Assembly: GCF_000724625.1 (NCBI RefSeq)
Contig: NZ_CP007139.1
Span: forward strand, 1,240,001 to 1,304,000
Source of the DNA: Fimbriimonas ginsengisoli Gsoil 348
GTDB lineage: Bacteria > Armatimonadota > Fimbriimonadia > Fimbriimonadales > Fimbriimonadaceae
Length of the DNA: 64,000 nucleotides
Reading direction: 5' to 3'
Shown here: positions 34,689 to 43,143 of the stretch, one piece after another
Layout: each line of letters opens with the position of its first letter
How positions within the stretch are numbered: position 1 is the first letter of the stretch
Made by a program: the position numbers and the translations under genes
The notes under the pieces: generated by a model
What the model was told of the DNA's origin: nothing
What the model saw: the letters and a program-made list of their open reading frames with translations, nothing else
The model's database searches: none

Positions 34689-35654
34689 GTGGATTCACAG
34701 AGGTTGTCCAAGGCTCGGCTGGAGGAGTGGGAGGCGCTCGGATTTGGGATGTTCGTGCACTTCGGCATGAGCACGTTTCTGGGCGAGGAGTGTCCCGATG
34801 GCCAAGCGGATCCGATGACCTATGCTCCTGACGGCATCGACGCCGATGGATGGGCGCGGGCGGCGAAAGAAGCCGGGATGCGGTACCTGGTTCTCACCGC
34901 CAAGCACGTCGCCGGGCATTGTCTTTGGCCGTCCCGGCATACCGACTACCATATCGGGGCCAGCGCCAACAAAACGGACGTGGTCGCCGCCGCGGCGGAA
35001 GCGTGCGCGAAGCACGGGCTTGGCCTCGGCCTCTACTACTGCTCGTGGGACAACCACCATCGCTTCGGCACCGTCACCGCAGGCGACGTCGGGATCTACA
35101 AGAGCCATGCCACGCGGGAATATCGCGATTTTCAACTTCTCCAACTGGCGGAGCTGCTCACCACCTATGGCCCGATCTTCGAAATGTGGATCGATATCCC
35201 TCAGGTTCTCGGTCCCGAGGGGCGACGGGAGTGTTACGACCTCTGCGCCTCTCTTCAGCCGGAAACGTTCGTCATCATGAACCAGGGTTGCCAAGGCTCG
35301 AGCCTGCTCGACGTGGACCATGCCTGGCCGACCGACGTGGCAACCCGGGAACGGCAGTTACCCGAGTGCGCTCGTTGGGGACAGGGAGAGGACGGCGCGA
35401 CGATCGGGCACTCCCGTTGGTACGAGATAGGCGGCGAGCGCTTCTACGTCCCGACCGAAGTGTGCGACTGCCTCGGCTACTACTGGTTCCACGACGAACG
35501 GGACCAGCCACGTTCCGTGGCGGAAGTCTCTGCCATGCGCACGGTCGCCCGGGCGCGGGGGTGCAACCTTCTGCTCAACGTGCCCCCTGACCGAAGCGGC
35601 CAGATTCCTAAGGAGTTCGTGAATACCTTGGTGCAGTCCGCGAGCCGATCTTAG
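34689..35654 (+). CDS. Alpha-L-fucosidase (GH29), short form
   Basis: Glycosidase of 321 residues. The GH29 opening WEALGFGMFVHFGMSTFLGE (residue ~12) and the substrate-binding AKHVAGHCLWPSRHTDY (near 71) are present, and the nucleophile Asp should be in FEMWIDIP (near 163). The usual C-terminal beta-domain of ~120 residues is absent, and there is no signal peptide, so it would act in the cytoplasm on imported oligosaccharides. GTG start fits a leaderless transcript. Sugar specificity could differ from fucose. Confidence 0.88.
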   Translation: MDSQRLSKARLEEWEALGFGMFVHFGMSTFLGEECPDGQADPMTYAPDGIDADGWARAAKEAGMRYLVLTAKHVAGHCLWPSRHTDYHIGASANKTDVVAAAAEACAKHGLGLGLYYCSWDNHHRFGTVTAGDVGIYKSHATREYRDFQLLQLAELLTTYGPIFEMWIDIPQVLGPEGRRECYDLCASLQPETFVIMNQGCQGSSLLDVDHAWPTDVATRERQLPECARWGQGEDGATIGHSRWYEIGGERFYVPTEVCDCLGYYWFHDERDQPRSVAEVSAMRTVARARGCNLLLNVPPDRSGQIPKEFVNTLVQSASRS

Positions 35655-35666
35655 CCGCTCCGGAAG

Positions 35667-38600
35667 TTAGTGTTTTACGGTTAGGGTGGCGGTTTGGGTG
35701 GAGCTGCCGACTTTGGCGGTTAGGGTGACGGTGGTGGCGGCGGTTACCACTTTGGTCGTCGCCGTGAATGTGGCCGTGGAGGCGCCGGCGGGAACGGTGA
35801 CGGAGACGGGAACCTTGACCACGGTCGACGAGCTGGACAGCGTCACGACGATTCCGCCGGCCGGAGCGTTGGCGGGAAGCGTTACGGTTCCGACTGCCGA
35901 GGAGCCACCGACCACCGAGGTTGGGTTCATGGCTACCGATTTCAGCGTGTAGGTATTAACCATCTCGATCGCGGTCCGACTGTTGGCGCCTAGCGTCGCG
36001 GTGATCGTTACCGACGTGGTTGCGGAGACACGGGTGTGGGTTAAAGTCGCCACGGCGGAGGTCGCCCCTGCCAATACTTTTACGTTCACCGGGGTCGCGA
36101 TGACGGAGTTGGAGCTCTTGAGCGCCACCGTAACCCCGGCGGAAGGGGCGGGACCGCTCAGCGTGACGGTGGCCTTCAGCTCTTCTCCGGAACCGCCGGT
36201 TACGCTCGGCTTACTGAGGGCGAGGGTGGTCAGGGTGGGAGCCGTGACGATAAGGGACGCCGTCTTCGTCGACGATCCCGCCATCGCGGTGAAGGTGACG
36301 GAAGTGTTTACCGTTACCGGTTTGGTCGTGACGGTTGCGGAGGCACTCAGCGTGTTCGCGGGGATCGTGATGGTTGCCGGGACGGATGCAACCGCGGCGT
36401 TGTTACTGCTCAGCGTCACCTTCACTTCAGTCGGCACCTTGGCGCTGAGGGTGGCGGTGAGGCTAGGAGCACCGGCGACAACGCCGCCGGGAATGGCGCC
36501 CGGACTCACGGTGACCGTGCTCAATTGCACCGGGAAGACCTTCAGGGGAGCAGTCGCGGAACCAGTCCCGAGCGTCGCGGTGATCGTGACGTTGGTCGCG
36601 ACAGAGACGTTCTGTGCGCGAACCGGGAAGGTTGCCTTGGTCGCGCCGGCCGGAACCGTCACGGTGGCGTCGACAGTTGCGGCGGCTCCGCTCGATTTCA
36701 ACGACACGGCACTGCCGCCCGCCGGAGCCGGGCTCCCTAAAGTTACGGTCCCGGTGGCGATATAGCCCGCGCCGACCTCAGCCGGAGCCACAGTGATTCC
36801 GCTTAAGGGCGAGGAGAGGACGGCTAGGTCGGCGAAAACGCTGCCCCCGCCGGCGGCCGCGGTTAACCGCACTGTTTTGTTCGCGGTCACGCTCTTGGTG
36901 TTTACGGTAAACGTTGCGGTCGTCGCGCCGGCGGCGATCGTCACCGATGCCGGTACGGTCACGGCCGCATCTGCGCTCGACAAGGCGACGCTGAGGCCAC
37001 CGGCCGGGGCGGCTTTAGAGGACGTTACGGTGGCGGTGGCGCTCTGCCCGCCGACGACGGTGGTTTTGTCCAGCGTCAACGACTTAAGGGCCGACTCCGC
37101 AGTTTTCAGCACCCAGAGACCACGCCCATGGCTGGCGGCCACTAGCGTCGTGGAGTTGTTCAGATATTGAAGGTCGTCGATCGCCACGTTGGAAGGAGCG
37201 TCGGAGGTCGTCGACCAAGTCCCTCCTCCGTCGGCCGACGAGAAGATGCCGACTTCGGTGCCCACGTAGAGAGTGTCGGGCGAGCCTGGCTTGCGGGCAA
37301 TCGCCCGAATCGGCGCTTGCGGCAGGTTGCCCGAGCGAACCGTCCAAGTCGAGCCGGCGTTGGCGGTAACCCAAAGATTGCTGATGGTGTAGCCGCCCAG
37401 AGCGACGTATGCCTTGTTCGCATTATCGGGATCCACGAGGATGCGGGTGATGTAGCGGTTGGGGAGCGGGTTGGCGGCGCTGTTATCGTCGACGGCGGTC
37501 CAAGTGGGTGACGCGGCAGTGCCGTTCGAGGTCTTGTACAGGCGGCCATCGTTGTAGCCGACCCAAATTAAGTCGCTATTTCCGGGCGCGACGGCGATGG
37601 CGGAAATCGGCACCGAGTTGGAGATCGGCGACTTGATCGCCGACCAGGTCGGTCCCGCGGCCTTAGCGTTGGCGCACCGCCAAAGCGAGATGCCCCCCGC
37701 CAGCAAGACTTGCGGCCGGTTCGGGTCAAGGATGAACGGGGCGATAAAGTTGGCGTTGCCGCCGGCGTCGGTCAAGCCGCTGATCATCTCGTTGGACGAG
37801 CCGGGGTTGCCGGCCGTCGTGTTCCGATAGATCTGGAGGAAGATGTACTCGCCGTAGTTGTATTGCGGATTCGTCGGGTCGACGGCCACGTACCCGCCAT
37901 CGCCGCCGTAGGTGAGGGTCGCCGCATCGGAGCCGGGGTAGAGGCTAAGGGTTCCATTGTCCTGCGTTCCTCCGACGATGAACCCAGTAGGACCGTCGCC
38001 CGCGACGGAGTAGTACTGGGTCACCCGGGCCGTTTTATCGAGGCGGGCCCAGCCACCGTTGACGGAAGCGGTCGCGATGTTCGTGGCTCGATAGACGCCG
38101 CCGTCGCTACAAACGTAAACCACGCGGTTGCTGGCGCTGTAACCGGGGATCGCGACGATAAGGTGATCGTCGGGATGGACGTTCTCGGTCTGGATGTAGC
38201 CGTTAGAAATCCTTGTGAACGACTGTCCGCCGTTCGTGCTCTTGTAAACGTAGGTTCCGGAGGCGACGATGAAGTTAGGATCGGTGGGATCGACCCAGAT
38301 CCCGTCGGCATACCAGTTGGAGTCGGTTTTGCCTCCGGTGGTGACGACGCTGTAGCTCGCGCCACCATTTGTCGACTTGTACGCCTTGCCGTCGCTCATC
38401 ATCGCGTAGACGAGGCTCGAATCGCTCGGGGCGGGGGCGAGCTCGACACGGTCTTGGACAACCTTGTTGAGAGGGCCGGCCGAGGCGTTCCAAGTCGCGC
38501 CGGAGTCGGTGGAATAGAGGGCGCTCAGGTAGTAAACGCCGTTCTCGAGGTACAGGTTGGACGCAACGGCTTTGGAGGGTTCGCCGGCGATGAAGGCAAC

Positions 38601-39335
38601 GGTAAAGCCGGTCTCGCCTGCTCTCACGCGGGTCCAACTCGCGCCGGCGTCGGTGGAGCGCCAGATGCCGCCCTTGGAGTAGCTCTGGGTGCTGGCGAGC
38701 ATCACGCTGGAGTTGGAGGGGGAAATGGCGATCTTGTTGACGTCGCCCATCGACGTGCTGCCTTGAATCAGGCTCCAGTTCTCGCCGCCGTCGGTCGATT
38801 TGTAAATGCCGACCCCTCGCTGAGCGTCCGAGTTGTAGTAACCCTCGCCGGTGCCGGCGTAAAGGATGCCGGGGTTCTTGGGGTCCATCGCCAAACAGGC
38901 GACGGCGAGGGAGGCAAATTTATCCCCTTTCGCGACCCAGTTCGCGCCCCCGTCGGTCGACTTCCACACTCCGCCACCGGCCGAGGCCATCCACATCGTT
39001 TGGGGCTGGGTGGGATGGATGACGAGCGCACGGCTACGCCCCCCCACGTCTCCTGGGCCACGTTGCGTCCACTGATCTCCGGAGATACGGCTTTGCGGCT
39101 TCAAAAGCCCGAGCCGCTGCGCGGAAGCGCGAGCGAGGGCGCCGGGGGCGATCTCCCCGTTCTCGTCGATCCACGCCATGCGACGCCATTGGAACGCTTG
39201 GTCTGGGCCGTCCGTGTCGCGCTGCTCCCTAGTGACCGAGGACTTGAGGTGGTCACCTCTGGAAGCGTGCCATCCGGCCAAACCTAGGGCCGCAACAGAT
39301 AGCAGCAGAAACGAACGAACCAGAGAGGAGTTCAT
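35667..39335 (-). CDS. Secreted BNR propeller protein with five Ig-like C-terminal repeats
   Basis: Exported protein of 1222 residues. A signal peptide is followed by residues ~95-740 with sortilin-like Asp-box motifs (VWKSTDGGANW, IYKSTDGGENW, IWRSTDAGASW, FSSADGGGTW and others), making two beta-propellers. From residue ~750 to the end there are five repeats of ~88 residues, each starting [ST]-L/V-x-[LMV]-x2-[TP]-x-V-x-GG and containing PAG...V[AT]LSS (see the repeat entry). These are bacterial Ig-like domains. No sorting signal is seen at the C-terminus. Probably a surface or secreted glycan- or protein-binding factor, and a divergent relative of the protein at 11575. Confidence 0.87.
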   Translation of the reverse strand: MNSSLVRSFLLLSVAALGLAGWHASRGDHLKSSVTREQRDTDGPDQAFQWRRMAWIDENGEIAPGALARASAQRLGLLKPQSRISGDQWTQRGPGDVGGRSRALVIHPTQPQTMWMASAGGGVWKSTDGGANWVAKGDKFASLAVACLAMDPKNPGILYAGTGEGYYNSDAQRGVGIYKSTDGGENWSLIQGSTSMGDVNKIAISPSNSSVMLASTQSYSKGGIWRSTDAGASWTRVRAGETGFTVAFIAGEPSKAVASNLYLENGVYYLSALYSTDSGATWNASAGPLNKVVQDRVELAPAPSDSSLVYAMMSDGKAYKSTNGGASYSVVTTGGKTDSNWYADGIWVDPTDPNFIVASGTYVYKSTNGGQSFTRISNGYIQTENVHPDDHLIVAIPGYSASNRVVYVCSDGGVYRATNIATASVNGGWARLDKTARVTQYYSVAGDGPTGFIVGGTQDNGTLSLYPGSDAATLTYGGDGGYVAVDPTNPQYNYGEYIFLQIYRNTTAGNPGSSNEMISGLTDAGGNANFIAPFILDPNRPQVLLAGGISLWRCANAKAAGPTWSAIKSPISNSVPISAIAVAPGNSDLIWVGYNDGRLYKTSNGTAASPTWTAVDDNSAANPLPNRYITRILVDPDNANKAYVALGGYTISNLWVTANAGSTWTVRSGNLPQAPIRAIARKPGSPDTLYVGTEVGIFSSADGGGTWSTTSDAPSNVAIDDLQYLNNSTTLVAASHGRGLWVLKTAESALKSLTLDKTTVVGGQSATATVTSSKAAPAGGLSVALSSADAAVTVPASVTIAAGATTATFTVNTKSVTANKTVRLTAAAGGGSVFADLAVLSSPLSGITVAPAEVGAGYIATGTVTLGSPAPAGGSAVSLKSSGAAATVDATVTVPAGATKATFPVRAQNVSVATNVTITATLGTGSATAPLKVFPVQLSTVTVSPGAIPGGVVAGAPSLTATLSAKVPTEVKVTLSSNNAAVASVPATITIPANTLSASATVTTKPVTVNTSVTFTAMAGSSTKTASLIVTAPTLTTLALSKPSVTGGSGEELKATVTLSGPAPSAGVTVALKSSNSVIATPVNVKVLAGATSAVATLTHTRVSATTSVTITATLGANSRTAIEMVNTYTLKSVAMNPTSVVGGSSAVGTVTLPANAPAGGIVVTLSSSSTVVKVPVSVTVPAGASTATFTATTKVVTAATTVTLTAKVGSSTQTATLTVKH
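35670..37090 (-). repeat. Five tandem Ig-like domain repeats
   Basis: Coding repeats with unit starts at SLTLDKTTVVGG, GITVAPAEVGAG, TVTVSPGAIPGG, TLALSKPSVTGG and SVAMNPTSVVGG. Units are 87-92 codons and diverged at protein level, so they are an old expansion rather than a recent duplication. Confidence 0.8.
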
Positions 39336-39473
39336 GGGGCGACCTAACGCTACAGGTTAGCATCGGCCGGGTGGATGATTAGGCATTAAGGCAAAACGGC
39401 AACTATTGTCGGCAAGAGATACGACTTCGGCGGGCCGCTGCGGAAAATCAGGTGCAACGGCACCTGATCGCAC

Positions 39474-39737
39474 ATGTATCTTGGTTGGATGGGAATGGTT
39501 CGCGAAATGGAATGTCCAACTTGCAAAGTGGCGATGATTCCCGGAAGACGGCGGGATAAGGGTGACGGAATGTCGGCTTCCCAAGAGGCTTGGTTGGCGG
39601 GCGATCCCAGACCCGAGGTGCCATTCTTCGGAAACTTCACCGGATTTGGCCGGGCCTTCCTTGTCACCACTCACGCCTGCCCTAGGTGCGGACTCCTGCT
39701 GTCGTACGTCGATCCCAGCAGTCTGCAAGAGACATAA
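39474..39737 (+). CDS. Small zinc-ribbon-like protein
   Basis: Protein of up to 87 residues with two Cys pairs, CPTC (near residue 14) and CPRCG (near 70), so a zinc ribbon split by a longer loop (~55 residues). ATG codons at 39489 and 39495 (MVREMECPTC) are likelier starts than the first one. It lies just before the Gfo/Idh/MocA gene. No known function. Confidence 0.6.
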   Translation: MYLGWMGMVREMECPTCKVAMIPGRRRDKGDGMSASQEAWLAGDPRPEVPFFGNFTGFGRAFLVTTHACPRCGLLLSYVDPSSLQET

Positions 39738-39780
39738 GCGCCGCTATCCGAGAGGCGTCACAAAAACGCACGCCGCGTAG

Positions 39781-39786
39781 TATGCT
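39781..39786 (+). promoter_or_regulatory. -10 box TATGCT, oxidoreductase gene
   Basis: TATGCT sits 9 nt before ATG 39796; GTCACA lies 18 nt further upstream (39757-39762). No ribosome binding site; near-leaderless start. Confidence 0.4.
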
Positions 39787-39795
39787 GCCCGCGTA

Positions 39796-40779
39796 ATGGA
39801 TAAGGTTCGAGTGGCAATGGTGGGTTGCGGCGGGTTCCAGCGTTATCGCGCGGGGAATTTGGCCAAGGTGAAGGAAGCGGAGATCGTGGCTTTGGTCGAT
39901 CCGAGCGCGGAGCAGATGCAGATGTTCCGGGAGCAGCATCCCGTAACGCAGGCGGTGCCCGGGTTCGACGATCACAAGAAGATGCTCGACGAGATCAAGC
40001 CGGACGCGATCATGATCGCGACGCCGCACACGCAGCACGTCGGGCAGATTCTCGACGGCCTCGCCGCCGGCGCCAACGTTTGCTGCGAGAAGCCGCTCAT
40101 TACGAGCGTCGCCGACGCGCACCGAGTGATCGCGGCCCGCGACGCCGCCAAGAAGGTGGGAATGGTCAGCTATCAGCGCCACTTCCAGCCGGAATACCGA
40201 TACATCCGCGAGAAGATCCAAAGCGGCGAATCGGGGAAGGTTCAGTTCATCGCGGCGCTTCAGGGACAGGGCTGGCTTCGCGGCACCAAAGGTTCTTGGC
40301 GGCAGCAGCATTCCCTTTCCGGCGGCGGCCAGCTCAACGACTCGGGCAGCCACCTCATCGACATCATCCTCTGGAGCACCGGCGTCAGCGCGGCTTCGGT
40401 CTCGGCCTACGGCGATAACTTCGGCACCGAGGTCGACATCAACAGCGCGCTTACGATGCGGTACCAGAACGGGGCGCTCGGCACCTTCTCGGTCGTCGGC
40501 AACGGCTTTGGCTGGCACGAGGACGTGACGATTTTCTGCGAGGAGCAGGTGTTTTACGTCCGCGAGGGCAAGCTCACCATCGTCGACCGGAGCGACAACC
40601 GGTTCAAGGCCGAGCATCTGGGCGGTGGCAGCACTCCGGATAAGAACTTCATCGACGCGTGCCGCGGGGTGGCCGAGTGCGAGTCGCCGTTCGAGTGCGG
40701 GCTGGAGGTCATTCGCCTCACCGAAGCCGCTTGGCAGTCGATGGAACGAGACGGCGCTCCGGTCGCGGTCACGGCCTGA
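39796..40779 (+). CDS. Gfo/Idh/MocA family oxidoreductase
   Basis: NAD(P)-dependent sugar oxidoreductase of 327 residues. The Rossmann fold begins VRVAMVGCGGFQRYRAGNLA; CEKPL (near residue 96) is the signature EKP motif of the family, with the catalytic Lys. H in DSGSHLIDIILW (near 190) is the usual His/Asp catalytic region. The family acts on inositols, sugars and their acids. It heads a stretch with a LuxR-PAS regulator, ABC transporter genes and glycan-active proteins, so a role in sugar catabolism is likely. Confidence 0.94.
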   Translation: MDKVRVAMVGCGGFQRYRAGNLAKVKEAEIVALVDPSAEQMQMFREQHPVTQAVPGFDDHKKMLDEIKPDAIMIATPHTQHVGQILDGLAAGANVCCEKPLITSVADAHRVIAARDAAKKVGMVSYQRHFQPEYRYIREKIQSGESGKVQFIAALQGQGWLRGTKGSWRQQHSLSGGGQLNDSGSHLIDIILWSTGVSAASVSAYGDNFGTEVDINSALTMRYQNGALGTFSVVGNGFGWHEDVTIFCEEQVFYVREGKLTIVDRSDNRFKAEHLGGGSTPDKNFIDACRGVAECESPFECGLEVIRLTEAAWQSMERDGAPVAVTA

Positions 40780-40790
40780 TCGTTGACTTG

Positions 40791-40836
40791 TGATGTTTGA
40801 TGGTTGAGCGGATCAGCCATCAAACATCAACCATCA
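40791..40836. terminator. Hairpin behind the oxidoreductase gene
   Basis: GATGTTTGATGG (40792-40803) pairs exactly with CCATCAAACATC (40817-40828). The flanks TGATGGTTGA and TCAACCATCA give a second, overlapping pairing. No T-run. Confidence 0.65.
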
Positions 40837-40883
40837 TCCCCGCGCCCCTGAGGTTCTCCCATAACCTGCCGACCATCTTGGTC

Positions 40884-41528
40884 ATGGCAGTCGTTTCCGC
40901 AAAACCAGGCCGGCTTACCCGCGAAGATCAGATCCTTGCGCTCGCGGCAGAGGGGCTCACCGATCGTCAAATGGCGGCGCGCCTTGGGATCTCCGCTGAG
41001 ACGATCGCCAGCTACTGGCGTCGAATCTTCGCTCGCTTCGACGCGATGAGCCGCACCGAAGTCGTGGCCCGCGCTCTCCAAAAAGAGGCCCAAGGACTCA
41101 CCGAGGAGCGCGAGCGGCTCTTGTTCGAGATCGCCGAGCGGCAGCGCGTTGAGCGGTTGCTTCAGCAGTCGAACCAGCGCCTGTTTGTGCTCATGGATAG
41201 CCTACCGTCGGCGGTGCTGTTCGAAACAGAGGATCGGAAAGTGAAGTTCTGCAACGAGAGCTTCTGCCGGATCTTCTCGCACAAGGCCTTGCCGAAGACG
41301 CTCGTCGGCCGAGACGCGATCCGGATGACGAAGGACGCGGCGCTGGGATTCACCGACACGATCGGGTTCCTGCGACGGATCGACGAGATCATCGCTTCCG
41401 GCGAAGCGGTTGCCGGCGAGCGGATCCAACGCACCAACGGCAGTTGGCTCGAGCGGGACTACGTTCCGATTCAGGCGAACGAAGAGGTCGTCGGCCACCT
41501 CTGGCATTACCGCGAAATCCCCCGGTAA
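40884..41528 (+). CDS. LuxR-type HTH regulator with PAS domain
   Basis: Regulator of 214 residues in reversed domain order. The N-terminal LuxR helix-turn-helix has LAAEGLTDRQMAARLGIS (near residue 22) and TIASYWRRIFARFD. A coiled linker (EERERLLFEIAERQRVERLL) leads to a PAS domain (residues ~100-210, LMDSLPSAVLFETEDRKV, ending YVPIQANEEVVGHLWHYREI). No receiver domain, so it senses a ligand or redox state directly. ATG 40884 is chosen over an upstream frame that reads through the hairpin. Targets may be the nearby sugar transport genes. Confidence 0.88.
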   Translation: MAVVSAKPGRLTREDQILALAAEGLTDRQMAARLGISAETIASYWRRIFARFDAMSRTEVVARALQKEAQGLTEERERLLFEIAERQRVERLLQQSNQRLFVLMDSLPSAVLFETEDRKVKFCNESFCRIFSHKALPKTLVGRDAIRMTKDAALGFTDTIGFLRRIDEIIASGEAVAGERIQRTNGSWLERDYVPIQANEEVVGHLWHYREIPR

Positions 41529-41538
41529 TTCCCGAGAG

Positions 41539-41594
41539 CCCCCTCCTCGTCGATGCATTGTGCGATGAGGAGGGGGTTGGGGGTGGAGAATTCC
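41539..41594. repeat. CCCCCTCCTC/GAGGAGGGGG hairpin, copy 3 (reversed)
   Basis: Same unit as at 22010 and 23108 but in the opposite orientation, directly after the LuxR-PAS gene. Ends with GGGGGTGGAGAATTCC. Confidence 0.82.
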
Positions 41595-41604
41595 GGAAGG
41601 ACCG

Positions 41605-41720
41605 CCGCTCTCCAGAGCGGCTCCCCCCCCCCCGAAGTACTCCGTACGCCGTTGACGGGTGAGACGCCCGTGGTCCGGGGAGCGGGCGGGACGCCCGCGC
41701 TCCGGCGGGTGGGCGGCGGA
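41605..41720. repeat. Cluster of short hairpins, with an 11-C run
   Basis: GCCGCTCT-CC-AGAGCGGC near 41612, an uninterrupted run of 11 C (41623-41633), GACGGGTGAGACGCCCG (41654-41670; related to 58829-58848) and GGAGCGGGCG-GGA-CGCCCGC near 41681. No gene is supported here. Confidence 0.6.
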
Positions 41721-41779
41721 ATTCGGGACGATTCCGCCACTGGGGGGAACTCGGCCGGGAGCACGGGTACAACCCGGAT

Positions 41780-43075
41780 ATCCGCCGAAACATCCTTCTA
41801 GCCTTGCCGCTTCTCCTCGCCGGCTGCGCTTCGCGACCGGCGGATGGCCGTATCGTGATCCGGGTCGCCAATTGGGGCGGGGCTAAGGAGGGGAACGATT
41901 ACGACAAGTTGGTCGAGAAGATCTACCGGGACTTTGAGCGGGAGAATCCGGGGGTGGAGGTGCGGGAGGAGAGCGTCCCCGGCGAATACGTGGCGAAGAT
42001 GACTCTCGCGTTTATCGCGAAAGCGGAGCCGGACATCCTGATGCTCGATGCCTCCAGTTCCGCGCTGTTTATCAATAGCAAGATGGTCGCCGACCTTACA
42101 CCGTTGATCGAGGGCGACAAGAGCTTCCGCCTGTCGGATTATTATCCGAACGTGGTCGACATCGACCGTCGGGGAAAGGCGCTTTACGCGATTCCTCAGG
42201 ACTTCACGCCGATGGTCGTTTACTACAACAAGCGGCTATTCGATAACGCGCACCTACCGTATCCGACTTCGGACTGGAGCTTTCAGCAGTTCCGCGAGAT
42301 CGCAAAGAAGCTGACGATCGCGGGCGATAAACCGGACGATCCTCCCAAGCAGTACGGGTTCGCCTTTACAAACTGGCCCGCGGGATGGGTGATGTGGCTT
42401 TGGAATAACGGCGCCGACCATATCGCCCCCGACGGCAGCCGGGCGACCGGCTATTTGGACAGCCCGAAGGCGGTGGAGGCGGTGGCCTACCTCCGCGACT
42501 TAGTCGCCATCGACAAGTCGGCCCCTTCCATCAGCCAAACCGCCGCGCTCGGCGTGGACCCGTTCGCGAACGGCCAGGCCGCCATGGCGATCAGCGGGCA
42601 CTGGTCGCTTGTGGGTTACAAGGCGGCGCCGAAAGGTCCGGATGGAAAGCCGAAGATCACCTGGGATGATCTCGGGGTGGCGCCGCTCCCCCACCAGATC
42701 GCTCAGTCGCAAACCGTGATGTATGAGAGCGGCTACGCGATCGGCGCTCATTCGACACACAAGGAGATGGCCTGGAAGTTCATCAAATACATGACCAGCC
42801 ATCGGGTGCAGAGCGTGTACCAATCGAGCGGAATCGCCGTCTGCGGACGTAAGGATGTGGCCGAGGAGCGGGCAAGAAGCTCGAAGCTGGAAGCGGCGTT
42901 CATTCCGATCGTCCCGTCCGCCCGCGCTCCTTACGGTTCGCGGATCGAAGGTTACGAGTCGGTGGAGGACCAGATGCAAAAGGCGATGGACAGCGTCCTC
43001 CGCGGCGCGAAGTCCCCTCAGGCTGCCCTCACCGACGCCGCCCAACGCATCGACCGCGAGTTCGCGAAGCGGTAG
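41780..43075 (+). CDS. ABC transporter sugar-binding lipoprotein
   Basis: Extracellular solute-binding protein of family 1, about 430 residues. Typical segments are VIRVANWGGAKEG at the N-terminus, EPDILMLDASSSALFINSKM (near 85), YAIPQDFTPMVVYYNKRLFD (near 135) and AWKFIKYMTSHRVQSVY near 330. Lipobox LLAGC. The first standard start (TTG 41804) leaves only MPLLLAGC, too short for export; starting at ATC 41780 gives RRNILLALPLLLAGC, a normal lipoprotein signal. I use 41780, but it is uncertain. A lipoprotein gene on the opposite strand separates it from its permeases. Confidence 0.85.
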   Translation: MRRNILLALPLLLAGCASRPADGRIVIRVANWGGAKEGNDYDKLVEKIYRDFERENPGVEVREESVPGEYVAKMTLAFIAKAEPDILMLDASSSALFINSKMVADLTPLIEGDKSFRLSDYYPNVVDIDRRGKALYAIPQDFTPMVVYYNKRLFDNAHLPYPTSDWSFQQFREIAKKLTIAGDKPDDPPKQYGFAFTNWPAGWVMWLWNNGADHIAPDGSRATGYLDSPKAVEAVAYLRDLVAIDKSAPSISQTAALGVDPFANGQAAMAISGHWSLVGYKAAPKGPDGKPKITWDDLGVAPLPHQIAQSQTVMYESGYAIGAHSTHKEMAWKFIKYMTSHRVQSVYQSSGIAVCGRKDVAEERARSSKLEAAFIPIVPSARAPYGSRIEGYESVEDQMQKAMDSVLRGAKSPQAALTDAAQRIDREFAKR

Positions 43076-43100
43076 ATTTGGAGGCAAGAGCCTGTCGCGA

Positions 43101-43135
43101 AGCAAGAGAGGGAGTCTCCGCCTCCCTCTCTTGCT
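43101..43135. terminator. Two-way hairpin terminator
   Basis: AGCAAGAGAGGGAG (43101-43114) pairs perfectly with 43122-43135 around a 7-nt loop, between the binding-protein gene and the convergent lipoprotein gene. Confidence 0.8.
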
Positions 43136-43143
43136 GGAATTGC

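Noticed and set aside
35670-37090. Tandem repeats that could be a CRISPR-like or satellite array
   Set aside because: The period is ~265 bp and follows codon frame; units differ strongly at DNA level and encode Ig-like domains.
37710-39287. Long plus-strand frame opposite the Ig-like BNR gene
   Set aside because: It is a mirror of a well-supported gene; its translation lacks any recognisable domain.
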